A DNA stretch of 64,000 nt from Sphingomonas sp. ATCC 31555 (GTDB lineage: Bacteria > Pseudomonadota > Alphaproteobacteria > Sphingomonadales > Sphingomonadaceae). The notes beneath the pieces are model-generated. The model was not told where the DNA came from, did not search any database, and was given only the letters and a program-made list of their open reading frames with translations. The position numbers and the translations under genes are program-made. Below, piece by piece: positions 38,676-47,524 of the stretch. Location of the stretch: assembly GCF_000282895.1 (NCBI RefSeq), contig NZ_ALBQ01000004.1:62001-126000 (forward strand), written 5' to 3'. How positions within the stretch are numbered: position 1 is the first letter of the stretch; each line of letters opens with the position of its first letter.

Positions 38676-41267
38676 ATGCAGAGTTCAGGAACGGACGCGC
38701 CGCGGGATGTGAAGTCGGTGACATCGCGGACCGCGGCGTGGTTCTCGCGGCATCGCCGGGCGCTGCTGATCGCACTGGCGGTAGCGATCACGCTCATCGG
38801 GTTCGAAGCGGTCCGCGCCATCCTTGCCGAGGTGCATCTTCGCGACGTGCGCCACGCGCTGCATCAGATCGGCGCGCCGCGGCTCGCGCTCGCGCTCGCG
38901 CTCACCACGGCTTCCTATCTGTCGCTTACGCTCTACGACTGGTTCGCAGTGCGCACGATCGGCTATAAGCTGCCGTGGCGCACGGCGGCACTGGCTTCGT
39001 TCACCAGCTACACGATCAGCCACAATCTGGGCCTCTCGCTACTTACCGGGGGCACGGCACGGCTGCGGGCCTATCACGCGGCAGGCCTGGACTTCGCCGA
39101 TGTCGCCCGGGTTACGTTGATCGCCTCCGGCACTTTTTGGGCCGGAGTCCTCGCGGTAACGGCGGCCGCCCTGATGGCGGCATCGCATCCGATTGCCGTG
39201 GCGGGGAACCTGTTGCCGGTATGGTTGCTCCACGGCGTCGGCGCGGCGATTGGGCTCGCCATTGCCGGGCTGTTCGTGCTGCGCACCCGGGGGCTGACCA
39301 TGCTCCGGCTCGGCGCCGCCACGCTGCCCCTGCCGCGCCCGCGGCTAATGGCCGGGCAGATCGGCATCGCCGCGCTCGACCTGGCCTGTGCATCGGGTGC
39401 GCTGTTCGTACTGGTGCCGCATGCTGATCCCGCGCTGATCGGCGGGTTCTTCCTTGCCTATGCGCTGGCGATTGTGGTGGCGCTGGTCACGCATGTGCCG
39501 GGCGGCATCGGCGTATTCGAAGCGACGATGCTGGCGCTGGTGCCGATTGGCCACAGCGACCTGTTCGCAGCGCTGCTGCTGTACCGGCTGCTCTATTACT
39601 TCCTGCCGCTGCTGGTTGCGGGCGTGCTGCTGGCGATGATCGAGGGTCGGCGTCTACGCCACCCGATCGCCGCCGGGCTCAGTGTCGCGCATCGCCTCGG
39701 ACAGGCGCTGGCGCCACCGCTGCTGGCCCTGCTCGTCTTCGGCGGAGGACTGGTGCTGCTCGTCTCCGGCGCGCTGCCGCCGGCGCACGGGCGGATGCAC
39801 CCGCTGCATGCGATCCTGCCCCTACCCTTTGTCGAGGCCTCGCACTTCGCTGCCAGCCTGGTGGGCAGCGCCCTGCTGCTAACCGCGCCCGCCGTGCAGG
39901 CGCGGCTTAAAAGCGGCTTTCACGCAGCTCGGTTGCTGCTGGTAGCCGGCGCCGCTTTCTCCTTGCTGAAGGGCGTCGATTATGAAGAAGCGACGGTCCT
40001 GCTAGTCGTTGCCGCGCTGTTGCAATATGCGCGGCCGGGTTTTTACCGCAGCGCCGGGATCGGATCGGCGCCGGTGGCGCGCTGGTGGTGGGCCGCAGCG
40101 CTGATCGCGGTCCTGCTGAGCGCGTGGGCGGGTTTCTTCGCCTATAAGCGTGTGCCCTACACCGACGATCTGTGGTGGGATTTCGCCTGGCGCGGCAATG
40201 CCCCTCGTTTCCTGCGCGCCACGCTGGGCGCGACGATGCTGCTGGTCGGCTGGGCCTTTTGGCGGCTGATGTCCGCCTCGCCCCGTATCGTCGGGCAGCA
40301 GACGCTAGATGCCGATGTCGCAGCCCGGGCGATCGCGGCCAGCAGCCGGGCCGACGCCATGCTTGCCTTCACCGGCGACAAGGAGTTCCTCGTCTCCGCC
40401 TCGGACGACGCCTTCCTGATGTATCGCGTGCAGGGGCGCACATGGGTGGTGATGGGCGACCCCGTCGGGCCGGAGACGGCCTGGTCGGAACTGATCTGGG
40501 AAATTCGCCGTCGCTGCGATGCCGCTCACGGCCGGCTTTGCCTGTTCCAGGTGAGCGCTGCGGCACTGCCGCTGGTCGTCGAACTAGGGCTCCAGCCGAT
40601 GAAATATGGCGAAGAGGCGCTGATCGATCTCCGCCATGGCTATGATCTGAAAGGCGCGGCGTTCAAATCGCTTCGCTATTCGGTAAACCGCGCCACCGCC
40701 GAAGGGCTGATATTCGAGGTTCTGCCCGCCGCAGCCGTCCCCGCCGAGCTCCCCGAATTGCAACGGGTCTCCGATGCGTGGTTGGGGGGCAAGCCCGGTG
40801 CCGAGAAGCGCTTCAGCCTTGGCGGGTTCGATGCCGACTATCTCGCACGGTTTGACTGCGCGGTGCTGCGCTTGCAGGGAGAGATCGTCGCCTTCGCAAA
40901 CATCTGGGAGACGCCAAACCGCGAGGAAATGTCGGTCGATCTGATGCGCCATCTGCCAGATACGCCTTATGGCGCGATGGACCTGCTCTTCGTGCGACTG
41001 CTGCAATATGGCGCCAGCCAAGGTTTCGAGCGGTTCAACCTTGGAATGGCGCCGCTTTCGGGCCTGAAGCCGGGGCCGCTCGCGCCGATCTGGTCCCGCC
41101 TGGGCGCGGCGGTGTACGGACATGGTGAGCGCATCTACGGCTTTTCGGGCCTACGCGCGTTCAAGGCGAAGTTCGCCCCGCAATGGGTGCCGCGCTATAT
41201 CGGCACATCCCCCGGCGTATCGGCACCGCGCGCGCTCGTAGATGTCGCCATGCTGGTGGGCGGTTAG
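38676..41267 (+). CDS. mprF: Bifunctional lysylphosphatidylglycerol synthase/flippase MprF
   Basis: An 863-residue membrane enzyme that transfers an amino acid from tRNA to phosphatidylglycerol and flips the product, lowering the negative surface charge. The N-terminal half (about 30-540) has many hydrophobic segments, including the flippase signature HVPGGIGVFEATMLALV. The C-terminal soluble domain (about 560-860, DUF2156/GNAT fold) has FSGLRAFKAKFAPQWVPRY at its end and NREEMSVDLMRHLP inside. Full family length. The neighbouring VirJ/AcvB-like gene supports the lipid-modification role; the amino acid transferred cannot be read from sequence. Confidence 0.92.
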   Translation: MQSSGTDAPRDVKSVTSRTAAWFSRHRRALLIALAVAITLIGFEAVRAILAEVHLRDVRHALHQIGAPRLALALALTTASYLSLTLYDWFAVRTIGYKLPWRTAALASFTSYTISHNLGLSLLTGGTARLRAYHAAGLDFADVARVTLIASGTFWAGVLAVTAAALMAASHPIAVAGNLLPVWLLHGVGAAIGLAIAGLFVLRTRGLTMLRLGAATLPLPRPRLMAGQIGIAALDLACASGALFVLVPHADPALIGGFFLAYALAIVVALVTHVPGGIGVFEATMLALVPIGHSDLFAALLLYRLLYYFLPLLVAGVLLAMIEGRRLRHPIAAGLSVAHRLGQALAPPLLALLVFGGGLVLLVSGALPPAHGRMHPLHAILPLPFVEASHFAASLVGSALLLTAPAVQARLKSGFHAARLLLVAGAAFSLLKGVDYEEATVLLVVAALLQYARPGFYRSAGIGSAPVARWWWAAALIAVLLSAWAGFFAYKRVPYTDDLWWDFAWRGNAPRFLRATLGATMLLVGWAFWRLMSASPRIVGQQTLDADVAARAIAASSRADAMLAFTGDKEFLVSASDDAFLMYRVQGRTWVVMGDPVGPETAWSELIWEIRRRCDAAHGRLCLFQVSAAALPLVVELGLQPMKYGEEALIDLRHGYDLKGAAFKSLRYSVNRATAEGLIFEVLPAAAVPAELPELQRVSDAWLGGKPGAEKRFSLGGFDADYLARFDCAVLRLQGEIVAFANIWETPNREEMSVDLMRHLPDTPYGAMDLLFVRLLQYGASQGFERFNLGMAPLSGLKPGPLAPIWSRLGAAVYGHGERIYGFSGLRAFKAKFAPQWVPRYIGTSPGVSAPRALVDVAMLVGG

Positions 41268-41323
41268 CCCTTGGGGTCGCCGCGCGGCACACCATATGCT
41301 GCGACGCAACCAGGGAGACACGC

Positions 41324-42193
41324 ATGGACCTCGCATTTCTCGGGCTCGGGCAGATGGGCATCGGCATGGCGAGTGCGCTGCTCGATGCCGGCCACACGCT
41401 CACTGTCTGGAACCGGACGCCGGAGAAGGCCGCTTCGCTTACCGATCGCGGCGCCCGGCTGGCGCGCACGCCCCGCGAAGCGGCCGACGGTGCCGAAGCG
41501 GTGCTGACGATGGTCGCCGACGATGCGGCGCTCGCCATGGTGTTGAACGGATCGGATGGGCTGCTGGCGGGCATGGCGCCTGCCACGCTGCACCTGTCGC
41601 ACAGCACGATCGCCGTCGCTACCGCGGATCGGCTCGCCACCGCCCATGCAGAGGCCGGACATCGTTTCGTTTCCGCCCCGGTATTCGGCCGGCCACCGGT
41701 CGCGGCGCAGGGCAAGCTCGCCATCGTCGCGGCAGGTGCACCCGATGCGATGGAGGCAGCCGAACCGCTCCTCAAGGCGCTGGGTCGCGTCACTTTTCTC
41801 ATCAGCGATACGCCCTCTGCCGCGAACCTAGTTAAATTGGCTGGCAATTTCATGATCATGGCCACGGTCGAAGCCTATGGCGAGGCGATGTCGCTCGGCG
41901 AAAAGGGCGGCGTCGCCCGCGAGAAGATGCTGGAGGTATTCTCGGGCACGATCTTCGACGGCGCGATCCACAAGGTCTATGGCCCGCCGATCGCCGAGCG
42001 TCGCCATCGCCCTGCGGGCTTCGCCGCGCCTTTAGGCCTCAAGGACATGCGCCTTGCGGGTGAAGCCGCCGAGGCGGTGGGCGCCAAGCTGCCGCTGCTC
42101 GACCTGGTCCGCGCGCATCTCACCGAGACCGTCGCCACAGAAGGCAGCGACGTCGACGTGACCGCGCTCGCTGAGACGATCGCCAAGCTGTGA
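41324..42193 (+). CDS. NAD(P)-dependent beta-hydroxyacid dehydrogenase family protein
   Basis: A 289-residue protein of the 3-hydroxyisobutyrate dehydrogenase/tartronate semialdehyde reductase type. The N-terminal Rossmann motif is FLGLGQMGIGMA (near residues 5-16), with VWNRTPEKA following. The substrate-binding segment is FVSAPVFGRPPVAAQGKL and the catalytic lysine lies in ANLVKLAGNFM (near 172). The start is preceded by GGGAG at good spacing. It lies 56 bases after mprF. The substrate is not obvious; tartronate semialdehyde would link to glyoxylate use (see glcB), but this is speculative. Confidence 0.88.
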   Translation: MDLAFLGLGQMGIGMASALLDAGHTLTVWNRTPEKAASLTDRGARLARTPREAADGAEAVLTMVADDAALAMVLNGSDGLLAGMAPATLHLSHSTIAVATADRLATAHAEAGHRFVSAPVFGRPPVAAQGKLAIVAAGAPDAMEAAEPLLKALGRVTFLISDTPSAANLVKLAGNFMIMATVEAYGEAMSLGEKGGVAREKMLEVFSGTIFDGAIHKVYGPPIAERRHRPAGFAAPLGLKDMRLAGEAAEAVGAKLPLLDLVRAHLTETVATEGSDVDVTALAETIAKL

Positions 42194-42201
42194 TTTGTCT
42201 T

Positions 42202-42260
42202 CCTCTCCCCTTGTGGGAGAGGGAGGGAGCGCCGCGTAGCGCGCGGAAGGGCGAGGGGGA
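42202..42260 (+). repeat. REP-like palindromic unit A
   Basis: CTCTCCCC-TTGT-GGGAGAG hairpin, then GGAGGGAGC, a GC-rich hairpin GCCGCG...CGCGC and GGAAGGGCGAGGGGGA. The layout (C-rich palindrome, AGGGAGC, inner hairpin, GGAAGGG-tail) equals that of the copy at 671-735 but with a different palindrome. It begins ten bases after the dehydrogenase stop. Confidence 0.8.
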
Positions 42261-42280
42261 TGGGGAGATGCGGACCCAAG

Positions 42281-42345
42281 TCCCCCTCACCCTTCCCACT
42301 GCCTTCGGCAGCGGGCCCCTTCCCTCTCCCACAAGGGGAGAGGGA
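42281..42345 (-). repeat. REP-like palindromic unit B, inverted relative to unit A
   Basis: Read on the minus strand this unit starts with the same CCTCTCCCCTTGTGGGAGAG as unit A and ends in the same GAGGGGGA, with a different inner hairpin (CTGCCGAAGGCAG). A 20-base spacer separates the two, giving a head-to-head pair typical of bacterial interspersed mosaic elements. Together they fill most of the 204-base gap between two genes. Confidence 0.8.
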
Positions 42346-42397
42346 TTCGGGACAGGATGCCCTTCCCCCCTGCCCCGTTCGCGCGTACAATTCCCAC

Positions 42398-42664
42398 ATG
42401 AGCACTCGGCTTTTCCTCGCCCATCCGCGCAGCGTCGGCGAAAGCTATGCCGAGCATGCCGCCACGGCGGCGCGGTTCGGCGTCACGATGATGATCGGCG
42501 GTGCCGCCTGCATCGTCCATGCGGTGCTGCGCTTCCTGTTCGTCCGCACCGCGAGCGACTCGGTGAAGCGGCTCTACGCCCAGATGAAGGCACGCCAGCC
42601 CGCCTTCGCCAAGCAGCAGGCCGCCTTCCGCCAGCCCGAGTGGCAGCTCGACTACGAAATCTGA
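42398..42664 (+). CDS. Small DUF6356-like membrane protein
   Basis: An 88-residue protein starting MSTRLFLAHPRSVGESYAEH, with one hydrophobic segment (about 29-46, GVTMMIGGAACIVHAVL) and a basic C-terminal half. The H-x-x-S-V-x-E-x-Y-x-E-H start matches a small family I recall as DUF6356, common in sphingomonads; function unknown. The frame stays open upstream through the palindromic repeats, but that is repeat sequence and has no coding value. The next gene begins 25 bases downstream. Confidence 0.7.
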   Translation: MSTRLFLAHPRSVGESYAEHAATAARFGVTMMIGGAACIVHAVLRFLFVRTASDSVKRLYAQMKARQPAFAKQQAAFRQPEWQLDYEI

Positions 42665-42689
42665 CGCCGGCATCGGGGGAGCCGCAAGC

Positions 42690-44039
42690 ATGATCGAACA
42701 CGTCGCCATCATCGGCGCGGGCTTTTCGGGCACGCTCCAGGCGATCAACCTCATCCGCCACGAGGGCCCGCGCGCGACGCTGATCGAGCGCGCGCCGGTG
42801 GCGGGCACCGGCCTCGCCTATGGCGCCGCCCACCCCTCGCACCTGCTCAACGTCCGCGCCGCGAACATGAGCGCCTTCCCGGATGATCCGGGGCATCTCG
42901 TCCGCTGGCTGGAGGCGCGCGGCGTGGAGAACGCCGCCGCCAGTTTCGTGCCGCGCCGGGTGTACGGCGAATATCTCCGCGAGATGCTGGGCGAAGCGCT
43001 CGCCCGCTATCCGGACCGCCTGCGCCTCGTCCGCGACGAAGTGGAAGACGTGACCTTCGATGCCGACGGCGCGACGCTCCAGCTGTCGGACGGCACGCTG
43101 CGCGCCGATGCCGCGGTGCTCGCGGTCGGCAACCTGCCGCCGCACGATCCGCCGGGGCTGGATCCCGCCACGCTCTCCGCTGAACGCTACAAGGGCGATC
43201 CCTGGGACCCGAGCGTCCCCGAAGGCCTGTCCGACAGCGATACGGTGCTGGTGATCGGCACCGGCCTGACCATGGTCGACGTGGCGCTGCTGCTGGAGGC
43301 GCGCGGGTTCGGCGGCAGGATCGTCGCGGTGTCGCGCCGCGGCCTGCTACCCCGCCCGCATGGCCCGGGGCAGGACTGGGACAAGATGCGCGAGCGCCCC
43401 CGCACCAGAGCCTCCGCGCTGGTCCGCACCGTGCGCGATCGCGCCGAGCAGGTCGGCTGGCGCAACGCGGTCGACGAACTCCGCCCCTTCACCCAGCCGA
43501 TTTGGGCCAATGCCAGCGAGGACGAGCGCGCGCGATTTCTCCGCCATCTCCGTCCGTGGTGGGATGTCCACCGCCACCGCCTGGCCCCGGAGGTCCATGC
43601 CCGGCTCCAGGCGCTGGTCGATCGCGGCCAGTTGGCGGTGCGCGCCGCCAAGACTTTGGGCTTCGTGGAAGGTCCGGTGGGCATCGCCGTCACCCTCCGC
43701 CCGCGCGGGCAGGATGCGCCCGAGACGATCCTCGCCCAGCGCATCGTCAACTGCACCGGCCCGCTTGGCGACCTCGCCCGGTCGCGCGAGCCGTTGCTCC
43801 AGCGGCTCGCCGCCCGCAGCGTGATCCGTCCGGACACCGCACATATCGGCATCGACGTCGACAATCAGGGCCAGACCATCGCCGCCGACGGCACCGCCAA
43901 CGCCAATCTCTACGCGCTCGGCCCGATGACCCGCGGTGCCTTCTGGGAGATCGTTGCGGTGCCCGATATCCGCACCCAGACCTGGGCGGTGGCCCGCCGC
44001 CTCTCCAATGCGCACTGGGTCGGCGGCGAGGGTCTGTGA
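42690..44039 (+). CDS. FAD/NAD(P)-binding protein (YdhS-like)
   Basis: A 449-residue flavoprotein-like protein. The N-terminal dinucleotide-binding motif is IIGAGFSGTLQAINL, followed by PVAGTGLAYGAAHPSHLLNVRA, the start of the NAD_binding_9 domain; a second Rossmann-like motif VIGTGLTMVDVALLL lies near 185. The C-terminal half ends in LGPMTRGAFWEI, which is typical of this family. Substrate and electron acceptor are unknown; related proteins occur in siderophore and hydroxylation clusters, but none is seen here. Probably cytoplasmic. Confidence 0.8.
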   Translation: MIEHVAIIGAGFSGTLQAINLIRHEGPRATLIERAPVAGTGLAYGAAHPSHLLNVRAANMSAFPDDPGHLVRWLEARGVENAAASFVPRRVYGEYLREMLGEALARYPDRLRLVRDEVEDVTFDADGATLQLSDGTLRADAAVLAVGNLPPHDPPGLDPATLSAERYKGDPWDPSVPEGLSDSDTVLVIGTGLTMVDVALLLEARGFGGRIVAVSRRGLLPRPHGPGQDWDKMRERPRTRASALVRTVRDRAEQVGWRNAVDELRPFTQPIWANASEDERARFLRHLRPWWDVHRHRLAPEVHARLQALVDRGQLAVRAAKTLGFVEGPVGIAVTLRPRGQDAPETILAQRIVNCTGPLGDLARSREPLLQRLAARSVIRPDTAHIGIDVDNQGQTIAADGTANANLYALGPMTRGAFWEIVAVPDIRTQTWAVARRLSNAHWVGGEGL

Positions 44040-44053
44040 CGAACTGGTAACAT

Positions 44054-44083
44054 TTGACACTAAATCGGGAAGTGAGGTATCAG
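44054..44083 (+). promoter_or_regulatory. Candidate promoter of hppD
   Basis: TTGACA at 44054-44059 is a perfect -35 box; the best -10 candidate, TATCAG at 44078-44083, has 18-base spacing but weak match. GAGGT at 44075-44079 could be the ribosome-binding site of hppD (ATG at 44091), which makes the -10 assignment uncertain. Confidence 0.35.
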
Positions 44084-44090
44084 GTCCGCT

Positions 44091-45131
44091 ATGACCGATA
44101 CCGCCAATCCGCTCGGCCTCAACGGCTTCGAGTTCGTCGAGTTCACCTCGCCCGATCCGGACGCGATGGCGCGCCAGTTCGAGCAGCTGGGCTTCGTCCC
44201 CACCCACCGCCATCCGCGCAAGAACATCACGCGCTACAAGCAGGGCCGCATCAACATGATGCTCAACCGCGACGATGCCGGCCGCGTCGCCGCCTTCCGC
44301 GGCGAGCATGGGCCCTCGGCCAGCGCGATGGCGTTCCGCGTCGCGGACCCGAAAAAGGCGATGGAATGGGCGCTCGCCCATGGCGGCAAGCCCACGGACG
44401 AGGACGACACCGTCATCCAGGGCATCGGCGGTTCCTACCTCTATTTCATCCAGGACGGCAGCGACCTCTATGCCGACTGGGCCGAGTTCCCGGGCTGGCG
44501 CGAGGCGGAGGCGCAGAACAGCGTCGGGCTCGACCTGCTCGACCACCTCACCCACAATGTCCGCCGCGGGCAGATGCGCGTGTGGAGCGAATTCTACCGC
44601 ACGCTCTTCGGCTTCGAGGAGCAGAAATATTTCGACATCAAGGGCAAGGCTACCGGCCTGTTCAGCCAGGCGATGATCGCGCCCGACAAGGCGATCCGCA
44701 TCCCGCTCAACGAGAGCCAGGACGACGCCAGCCAGATCGAGGAATTCCTCCGCGAATATAACGGCGAAGGCATCCAGCACCTCGCGCTGACCACCGACGA
44801 CATCTACGACACGGTCGAGCGCCTGCGTGCCCGCGGCGTGCGGCTGCAGGACACGATCGAGACCTATTACGAGCTGATCGACAAGCGCGTCCCCGGGCAC
44901 GGTGAGGATGTCGAGCGGCTGCGCAAGAACCGCATCCTGATCGACGGCTCGGTGGAGAACAACGAGGGCATCCTGCTCCAGATCTTCACCGAGACGATGT
45001 TCGGGCCGATCTTCTTCGAGATCATCCAGCGCAAGGGCAATGAAGGCTTCGGCAACGGCAATTTCCAGGCGCTGTTCGAGAGCATCGAGCTCGACCAGAT
45101 CCGCCGCGGCGTGATCAAGGTCGACGCCTGA
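44091..45131 (+). CDS. hppD: 4-hydroxyphenylpyruvate dioxygenase
   Basis: This iron enzyme converts 4-hydroxyphenylpyruvate to homogentisate in tyrosine breakdown. The 346-residue protein has two glyoxalase-fold halves. Iron ligands are visible as the His in LDLLDHLTHNVRRG (near 160), the His in GEGIQHLALTTDDI (near 228) and the Glu in GPIFFEIIQRKG near 308. The C-terminal helix EGFGNGNFQALFESIELDQ is diagnostic. hmgA follows on the same strand, which completes the step to maleylacetoacetate; maiA and fahA are not in the window. Confidence 0.96.
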   Translation: MTDTANPLGLNGFEFVEFTSPDPDAMARQFEQLGFVPTHRHPRKNITRYKQGRINMMLNRDDAGRVAAFRGEHGPSASAMAFRVADPKKAMEWALAHGGKPTDEDDTVIQGIGGSYLYFIQDGSDLYADWAEFPGWREAEAQNSVGLDLLDHLTHNVRRGQMRVWSEFYRTLFGFEEQKYFDIKGKATGLFSQAMIAPDKAIRIPLNESQDDASQIEEFLREYNGEGIQHLALTTDDIYDTVERLRARGVRLQDTIETYYELIDKRVPGHGEDVERLRKNRILIDGSVENNEGILLQIFTETMFGPIFFEIIQRKGNEGFGNGNFQALFESIELDQIRRGVIKVDA

Positions 45132-45151
45132 CAGGTTCGGAGAGGGAGAGA

Positions 45152-45191
45152 GCCGGGGTGCCGCCGCAGCAACAGCTTGGCATACCCCGGC
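45152..45191 (+). other. Hairpin between hppD and hmgA
   Basis: GCCGGGGT ... ACCCCGGC arms enclose about 24 bases, with an extra GCC/GGC pairing. No T-run follows, so it is unlikely to be a terminator. It could affect mRNA processing or stability between the two catabolic genes. Confidence 0.35.
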
Positions 45192-45254
45192 CCCACCGAA
45201 CGCCCCATCCCCCTCCTGATCCTAAAGGGGAGACGCGCTGGAGAGGACGAGCCC

Positions 45255-46532
45255 GTGACTACCTATTTCCCCGGCTTCGGCAATCATGTCTCCACCGAGG
45301 CCGTGCCCGGCGCGCTGCCGATCGGCCGCAACAGCCCGCAGCGGCCGCCCTATGGCCTCTATGCCGAGCAGCTTTCCGGCACCGCCTTCACCGCGCCGCG
45401 CGCCGAGAACCGGCGCTCCTGGCTCTACCGGCTGCGCCCCAGCGCCGAGCACCCGCCCTACCGGCCCTATGAGGCCGCCCCGCTGTTCTCGCCCCACACC
45501 CCAGCCAAGCCGCTCGCCCCCAATCGCCTGCGCTGGGACCCGATCCCCGCCCCCACCGCGCCGATCGACTGGATCGACGGCATGGAAACGATGCTCGACA
45601 CCCGCGATCCCGCCGATCTGGAAGGCGTGGTCGTCCACCGCTACGCCGCCAATCGCGACATGGACGCGCGTGCGTTCGTCGATGCCGACGGCGAACTGCT
45701 GTTCATCCCCCAGGCCGGGGCGCTCACGCTGCTGACCGAGCTCGGCCGGATCGACATCGCCCCCGGCCACATCGCCGTGATCCCGCGCGGCATCCGCTTC
45801 CGCGTGCTGCTGCCCGACGGCACCGCTTCCGGCTATGTCGCCGAGAATTACGGCGCGCCCTTCCGCCTCCCCGATCTCGGACCTATCGGTGCCAACGGCC
45901 TCGCCAATCCGCGCGACTTCGAGACGCCCGCCGCCTGGTTCGAGGACCGCGACACACCGTTCGAGCTTGTGCAGAAGTGGTTGGCAAATCTGTGGATAAC
46001 CACCCTGCCCCAAAGCCCGCTCGACGTGGTGGCGTGGCACGGCAACCTCGCGCCCTATCGCTACGATCTCGCCCGGTTCAACACGATGAACACGGTGAGC
46101 TTCGACCATCCCGATCCGTCGATCTTCACCGTGCTCACCTCGCCCAGCACCGTCGCCGGCCGCGCCAACGCCGATTTCGTGATCTTCCCGCCGCGCTGGA
46201 TGGTCGCCGAGGACACCTTCCGCCCGCCCTGGTTCCACCGCAACGTGATGAGCGAGGCCATGGGGCTGATCCACGGCGCCTATGACGCCAAGGCGGAGGG
46301 TTTCGCGCCGGGCGGGCTGTCGCTCCACAACCTGATGGCAGGCCACGGCCCCGACGTCGCCAGCTGGCGCGGCGCGACCGAGGCGACCCTCAAGCCGCAC
46401 AAGATCGAGGGCACCTTGGCCTTCATGGTCGAGACTTGCTGGCCCTATCGTCCGACCGAGCACGCGCTCACACATGCGCAGCCCGATTACGACTCCGTAT
46501 GGGAAGGCTTCCCGAAGGCGCAGCTGCCATGA
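45255..46532 (+). CDS. hmgA: Homogentisate 1,2-dioxygenase
   Basis: HmgA opens the ring of homogentisate to maleylacetoacetate. The 425-residue protein has the cupin-type iron site: His and Glu in [15 protein letters not shown] (about 325-340) and a His in [12 protein letters not shown] (about 360). The GTG at 45255 ([11 protein letters not shown]) follows GAGAGGA by eight bases and matches the family N-terminus, which normally starts a few residues before YxxGFGN. It lies 123 bases after hppD. Confidence 0.96.
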   Translation: MTTYFPGFGNHVSTEAVPGALPIGRNSPQRPPYGLYAEQLSGTAFTAPRAENRRSWLYRLRPSAEHPPYRPYEAAPLFSPHTPAKPLAPNRLRWDPIPAPTAPIDWIDGMETMLDTRDPADLEGVVVHRYAANRDMDARAFVDADGELLFIPQAGALTLLTELGRIDIAPGHIAVIPRGIRFRVLLPDGTASGYVAENYGAPFRLPDLGPIGANGLANPRDFETPAAWFEDRDTPFELVQKWLANLWITTLPQSPLDVVAWHGNLAPYRYDLARFNTMNTVSFDHPDPSIFTVLTSPSTVAGRANADFVIFPPRWMVAEDTFRPPWFHRNVMSEAMGLIHGAYDAKAEGFAPGGLSLHNLMAGHGPDVASWRGATEATLKPHKIEGTLAFMVETCWPYRPTEHALTHAQPDYDSVWEGFPKAQLP

Positions 46533-46558
46533 ACCTCGTCCGCTGGACGCGGTGCTGA

Positions 46559-46957
46559 ATGGAGCGCCTCACCGCCACCCCAGCCGGCGTGCAGCTCGGC
46601 CCGATCGAGCTGATCCCGGACAATGCCGCACGCAACTTCGTCCTGGAAATGCGCGCGGGCCGCTTCCACGGCTTCATCGTGCGGCGCGGCGACAACGTCT
46701 TCGGCTTTGTCGATCGCTGCGCCCATGTGCCAGTGCCGCTCGCCCAGCAGCTAGATGGCTATCTCACGCCGGACGGCACGCACATCCAGTGCAGCTGGCA
46801 TGGCGCCCTGTACCGTATCGAGGACGGACGCTGCGTCGGTGGCCCTTGCACGGGATCGCAACTGCTCGCATGGCCCGTGGCCGTCCGCGAGGGCATGCTC
46901 GTCACCATTGCTCCCCCGGTGGAGCCCGGCGAAACTGTACCAGCTTCGGTCATTTGA
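46559..46957 (+). CDS. Rieske [2Fe-2S] domain protein
   Basis: A 132-residue protein made of one Rieske domain. Ligands are C54 and H56 (RCAHVPVPL) and C78 and H81 (QCSWHGALY), the usual CxH ... CxxH pattern. It has no signal peptide or membrane helix, so it is a soluble ferredoxin-like electron carrier rather than a cytochrome bc1 subunit. It starts 26 bases after hmgA and probably belongs to the same operon. It could feed electrons to an oxygenase; none is directly adjacent except the monooxygenase on the opposite strand at 49208. Confidence 0.87.
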   Translation: MERLTATPAGVQLGPIELIPDNAARNFVLEMRAGRFHGFIVRRGDNVFGFVDRCAHVPVPLAQQLDGYLTPDGTHIQCSWHGALYRIEDGRCVGGPCTGSQLLAWPVAVREGMLVTIAPPVEPGETVPASVI

Positions 46958-47051
46958 GCCTTTCACAAGGCTTGCGTCGACTGGCCCGTACCCGGATAGG
47001 ACAGTACAGGGCGACGATCGCGTCGCGATGGAAAAGGACGAGCGAGCGCCG

Positions 47052-47522
47052 ATGCCGAGCATGATCTTCCGGGACGCGTCCGCGGCAGACCTGCCGGCGC
47101 TGATCGCGCTACTGGATGACGACGATCTCAGCCGCGGGCGCGAGGATTCCTCGCTACCGCTCGACGCGCGCTATCTCGCTGCGTTCGCCGCAGTGGAAAG
47201 CGACCCCAACCAGCGACTGATCGTCGCCGAACAGGACGGCACGATCGTGGGCACGATGCAGCTTAGCTTCCTCCCCGGTATCGCGTTCCGCGGCGCTTGG
47301 CGTGGCCAGATCGAAGCGGTGCGCATCGCCGCCCCCGTTCGCGGGGCCGGTCTGGGCAGCCAGATGATCGAGTGGGCGGTCGAACGGTGCCGCGAGCGCG
47401 GATGCCGCATGGTCCAGTTGATATCGATGCAGACGCGCACCGGGGCGCACCGCTTCTACGAACGGCTGGGCTGGTCCAAGAGTCATTACGGCTTCAAGCG
47501 CGCAATCGAGCAGAAGGATTGA
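47052..47522 (+). CDS. GNAT family N-acetyltransferase
   Basis: A 156-residue acyltransferase. The acetyl-CoA-binding motif A is visible as EAVRIAAPVRGAGLGSQMI (R-G-A-G-L-G), and motif B as RTGAHRFYERLGWSKS. It transfers an acyl group from acyl-CoA to an amine; the substrate is unknown. The start is ambiguous: ATGs at 47028 and 47061 are also in frame. Its stop lies two bases before the next start, which ties it to the MaoC gene. Confidence 0.85.
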   Translation: MPSMIFRDASAADLPALIALLDDDDLSRGREDSSLPLDARYLAAFAAVESDPNQRLIVAEQDGTIVGTMQLSFLPGIAFRGAWRGQIEAVRIAAPVRGAGLGSQMIEWAVERCRERGCRMVQLISMQTRTGAHRFYERLGWSKSHYGFKRAIEQKD

Positions 47523-47524
47523 GC

